Shown piece after piece: positions 5,682 through 5,767 of a stretch of 5,767 nucleotides of DNA; position 1 is the first letter of the stretch, and each line of letters opens with the position of its first letter. The translations under genes and the position numbers were made by a program. The notes beneath the pieces are model-generated. The model had not been told where the DNA came from. It made no database searches and saw only the letters and a program-made list of their open reading frames with translations. Source of the DNA: Verrucomicrobiales bacterium (GTDB taxonomy: Bacteria; Verrucomicrobiota; Verrucomicrobiia; Verrucomicrobiales; DEV007); the NCBI GenBank assembly GCA_007123695.1, contig SLGN01000142.1, positions 1 to 5,767 of the forward strand. The letters are read 5' to 3'.

Positions 5682-5767
5682 ATGTCCCCCGAAGCCCGCC
5701 TCTCCGAACTCGGAATTGAACTCCCCCCCGCCCCGAAGCCCGGTGGCGTCTACAAGCCCCTCCTCCG
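5682..5767 (+). CDS. RidA-family protein, N-terminal fragment (3' truncated by window edge)
   Basis: Only the first 28 complete codons are present. The visible residues MSPEARLSELGIELPPAPKP followed by GGVYKPLL match the typical N-terminus of the YjgF/YER057c/UK114 (RidA) family, whose members hydrolyse reactive enamine/imine intermediates such as 2-aminoacrylate, or have related deaminase roles. The E-L-G-I-x-L-P-x-P-x-P-x-G-x-Y pattern is characteristic of the subgroup with an N-terminal extension rather than of E. coli RidA itself. The catalytic arginine and the trimer-forming region lie beyond the window, so activity cannot be judged. The start is supported by the good promoter 46 bases upstream and by family resemblance. 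No Shine-Dalgarno sequence precedes the ATG. A run of seven C lies at 5723-5729 inside the coding sequence. Confidence 0.75.
   Translation, partial: MSPEARLSELGIELPPAPKPGGVYKPLL

Overview
This GC-rich window looks like ordinary, densely packed bacterial chromosome. Synonymous positions are dominated by G and C, which explains the many long but meaningless open frames opposite the real genes. The mix of genes suggests Verrucomicrobiota, with Planctomycetota as the alternative: a secreted-type Gfo/Idh/MocA oxidoreductase, a eukaryote-like UDPGP-family uridylyltransferase, and start codons with little or no Shine-Dalgarno sequence. This is inference from family resemblance, not a phylogenetic placement. 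I see no mobile element, CRISPR array, tRNA or rRNA.

Layout. At the left edge (2-628, +) is the C-terminal part of a Gfo/Idh/MocA-family oxidoreductase. It converges, with only a 10-base gap, on a minus-strand cluster read from right to left. That cluster starts with a thiamine-diphosphate-dependent 2-oxoacid dehydrogenase E1 alpha subunit (2161-3192). A 131-base spacer holding a GC-rich hairpin follows. Next come a 79-residue TPR-like protein (1790-2029) and a 384-residue lipoprotein with an alpha/beta-hydrolase-like layout (639-1793). The last two share an ATGA stop/start overlap. Divergent from the E1 alpha gene, across a 93-base spacer, lies proC (3286-4083, +), encoding pyrroline-5-carboxylate reductase. 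It is followed after 64 bases by a UAP1-like UTP:sugar-1-phosphate uridylyltransferase (4148-5578, +). A good sigma70-type promoter in the next spacer precedes the start of a RidA-family gene (5682 to the right edge, +).

How the genes relate. proC (proline synthesis), the nucleotide-sugar pyrophosphorylase (cell-envelope precursors), E1 alpha (2-oxoacid oxidation) and RidA (clearing reactive enamines/imines) are housekeeping functions with no obvious shared pathway. The part with least known function is the overlapping TPR-like/lipoprotein pair, which looks like a translationally coupled two-gene unit. No convincing new defence or biosynthetic system is visible. The points most worth a second look are that pair, an E1 alpha gene with no adjacent E1 beta, a possible leaderless promoter at proC, and the contrast in Shine-Dalgarno use between genes.
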